A stretch of 64,000 nucleotides of DNA. Source: Aricia agestis. Taxonomy: Eukaryota > Arthropoda > Insecta > Lepidoptera > Lycaenidae. Of the stretch, positions 61,922-64,000 are shown piece by piece. The DNA is taken from assembly GCF_905147365.1 (NCBI RefSeq), contig NC_056420.1:5528001-5592000 (forward strand), in the 5' to 3' direction. The notes beneath the pieces were generated by a model. That model was not told the origin of the DNA, ran no database searches, and saw only the letters and a program-made list of their open reading frames with translations. The stretch's first letter is position 1; each line of letters starts with the position of its first letter. Both the position numbers and the translations under genes were made by a program.

Positions 61922-62125
61922 ATGGGCGTATATAATGGGGGGGCCTGGGGGTCTGGACCCCCATTACTATCCATGTTACTTGTCCAATCGACAGTATATT
62001 ATGTACCGCACAAATTTAATCGGCGAGATACGTGTTTTTTTTTTATTTCCTAAACACGTTACCTTTTTGCTGCTGCGGCGAGTCTTCATAGGCGAGTCCA
62101 ACTCGCACTTGGCCGCCTTTTTACG
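61922..62125 (-). repeat. Degraded copy of the CAAGTGCGAGTTGGACT repeat
   Basis: GCTGCTGCGGCGAGTCTTCA, TAGGCGAGTCCAACTCGCAC and TTGGCCGCC match the minus-strand opening of the repeats at 13881 and 55604. GGGGGGGCCTGGGGGTCTGG near 61940 is unusual but unexplained. Confidence 0.5.
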
Positions 62126-62139
62126 TTAGGGGTCTTACC

Positions 62140-62620
62140 AAAGCTATATATACGCCCGTGGTCGGTAAAAAACAATAATTATCTTGCATTTCAAAAGTAA
62201 TAATTAAAGACTTAAGCCGAAGAACCAGATAACTATTATTTTAAAACATTAAGGACGCTATCATATTTGGCTATCATATTTTTTTTACAAATATGAACTA
62301 TTTTCAGGTACCATTTTAAAGAATTAGGAGTCACACTACGAGGATATTTTGATTTCAAATGAAAGATAATATATTCATCTCCACGTCTACACCATACAAA
62401 TTTTATAGCCGCATACAAACTTTTCACATAAATACGTTTTAACCATCACAATAATCGCAAAATATTTTAAAAAACGGGGTCTAAATATGTACCAGTATTG
62501 CTAAATGCACTGAACTAAGGAAAATATATATACTTACAAAAAAATTGTTATTTAGTCCCCTGTACGAAGTGTTAAATATTTTATATAAAAACGAGCTTTT
62601 GCGAGCGGCTTCGCTTGCGT
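62140..62620. other. Stretch without recognised features
   Basis: I see no gene or bounded repeat. Confidence 0.35.
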
Positions 62621-62825
62621 TAAGAAGTATTATTATACAAACTTTCATCCCCTATTTGAACCCCTTGGGGTTAGAATTTATCAAAATCCTTTCTTAGCGG
62701 ATGCCTACGTTATAACATCTACCTGCATGCCAAATTTCAGCCCGATCCATCCAGTGGTTTGGGCTGTGCGTTTATAGATCACTATGTCAATCAGTCAGTC
62801 AACCTTTTAGTTTTATATATATAGA
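62600..62825 (+). repeat. 3' part of an RTE-like or Helitron-like repeat
   Basis: AACTTTCATCCCCTATTTGA, CAAATTTCAGCCCGATCCAT, CCAGTGGTTTGGGCTGTGCG and the tail CAATCAGTCAGTCAACCTTT, TAGTTTTATATATATAGAT are typical of a widespread lepidopteran repeat tail. Only one copy is in the window, so boundaries are approximate. Confidence 0.45.
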
Positions 62826-63126
62826 TAAACAACATTTCTATTTATATAAGAAAAATAAGAAACGCTCTCAAATTTCTTCATACATTTTCGCCCTATCAAG
62901 AACGCGGCGAGCGTCGTAACCGCCACTGTACAAGGCTCGCTGATATGAATGTTATTTTAATGTACTTAACGTCAATATTCGTACTGACGGACATCGACCG
63001 AAATTTTTATGTGATAGCGTCCTTAAGGACAATGCACTTTTCCCTCATCCCCTCACTTTTCCCCTCATTATTGAAACAAACCTTGCAACTTAACTACTTC
63101 GTCATCACAAAATGTGGATTTTATGA

Positions 63127-63169
63127 ATAGCCAGACATATAAGCCATATTGGCTTATATGTCTGGCTAT
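63127..63169. repeat. Perfect small hairpin
   Basis: ATAGCCAGACATATAAGCC and its mirror GGCTTATATGTCTGGCTAT flank ATATT: 19-base arms, 5-base loop. GTGGAT and ATCCAC extend it imperfectly. It is long enough to fold like a pre-miRNA stem, but nothing else supports that. Confidence 0.6.
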
Positions 63170-63179
63170 CCACATTTTT

Positions 63180-64000
63180 TTGTTCAAATCATTTCAATCA
63201 TTCGGCCTTAAAAACAGCATTTGTTTAACTCTTACTTACCTGCTTCTTCCTCTTCTGTCTTTAATTATCATGATGATAATTGATAAACATCTATCATGAA
63301 CTTATGTAGTTTAATTTTTTCCCACAAAGACTAGTATAGACTTCCAAGCATGAGGAAGTAACTGACAGGATTTACTTTTTGTAGACAAATTCATAATTAA
63401 ATAAGAACGCCTCCACGGCATAACGCATTAGCCAGCAATAGACTTTAAAAAAACTTTTAAAAATATAATTTACCCCTTCTAGCCTTTGAAAGTATCGTCT
63501 TACCAGCAGGCTTAGCATGGACACCATAGGAAGGTTTATTCTTACGGTAAAGTAGACAAAGTGATGGATTAACAAAGAAAACCTGTCAGATTGTCCGCAT
63601 AAACTGTCAGCGTTTCTTTCGCATCTCTACTGTGGCCCGCTGAATACCATAACTACTTCTTGAATTCTAGAGTTCTATTAGATGGGCGTAAGCATGAGTA
63701 AAATTATTCCAACACATTACTTTTTGTATCTCCAATCATCTTGCACAAGCAGCCTTCACAAAGTCAGACATTTATATGGGCCTAGCGTTCTCATAATGGT
63801 AATTAGTGTTATAATCTAATATACCATAGAACATAGATATTATCTTCGTTATTGCTGGGTCAGCTACAAATTATAGTACGTGAGCCTGACCGCGATAGTT
63901 TGGGTTAGGGCTGCCTCTACAGAGATATTTGGTTAGATAGAAAGATATCCTATAATGTAGTAAGATTATAACACAGATGTCACAGAAACTTCTATTTTCC
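63180..64000. other. Right end of the window, no recognised features
   Basis: No exon or repeat is identified. Short frames only. Confidence 0.35.

Noticed and set aside
63127..63169. microRNA precursor
   Set aside because: The stem is perfect, but perfect short palindromes are frequent here as foldback remnants, and no conserved seed or second arm feature is visible.

Overview
The window is AT-rich, intron-bearing animal nuclear DNA, almost certainly from a moth or butterfly (Lepidoptera). The basis is one spliced insect-type lipase gene with GT-AG introns, a mariner remnant, Ty3/gypsy and R1-like retroelements, two tRNA-derived SINE families, and many non-autonomous elements that end in a hairpin plus CTAG before a T, a form common in lepidopteran genomes. 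I could not assign a species.

Host genes. Only one is supported: a secreted neutral lipase of the pancreatic-lipase family. It has six exons on the plus strand (4269..13267, 960 coding bases, 319 residues). The splice sites and phases join into one open frame with an intact Ser174/Asp198/His257 triad. The lid is very short and there is no C-terminal PLAT domain, so phospholipase A1-like activity is a reasonable guess. Its first three introns are filled with transposon debris.

Mobile DNA, left to right. 1-1.4 kb: composite Helitron-like repeats, copied twice more at 28.6-32.5 kb. 2.36-3.15 kb: 3' end of an R1-like non-LTR element. 3.3-36.1 kb: ten copies of one 300-bp A-tailed SINE-like repeat. 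20.4-21.7 kb: dead mariner. 25.7-27.5 kb: two hAT-like elements with 8-bp target duplications. 33-39.9 kb: several foldback elements, including a loopless 120-bp hairpin and a 338-bp inverted repeat. 40.07-45.19 kb: a complete, apparently very young Ty3/gypsy element with LTRs that look identical, intact gag and pol, and a 5-bp target duplication. 45.5-54 kb: more foldbacks and a 1,058-bp hAT-like element carrying two nested insertions. 57.7-58.8 kb: an 18-unit 44-bp satellite with a five-unit higher-order pattern, next to a foldback element that shares sequence with it.

Strongest leads. (1) The gypsy element joins gag and pol through a UAAUG stop/start overlap instead of a clear slippery site, and each LTR carries three TATCGATA palindromes. 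(2) The satellite shows a small higher-order repeat and may derive from its neighbour. (3) Many Helitron-like families share one 5' (GTCT)n module but have different 3' hairpins, and one family exists as head-to-head twins that have themselves been copied. (4) Perfect or near-perfect foldbacks could produce double-stranded RNA. All comparisons were by eye; no alignment or database search was run.
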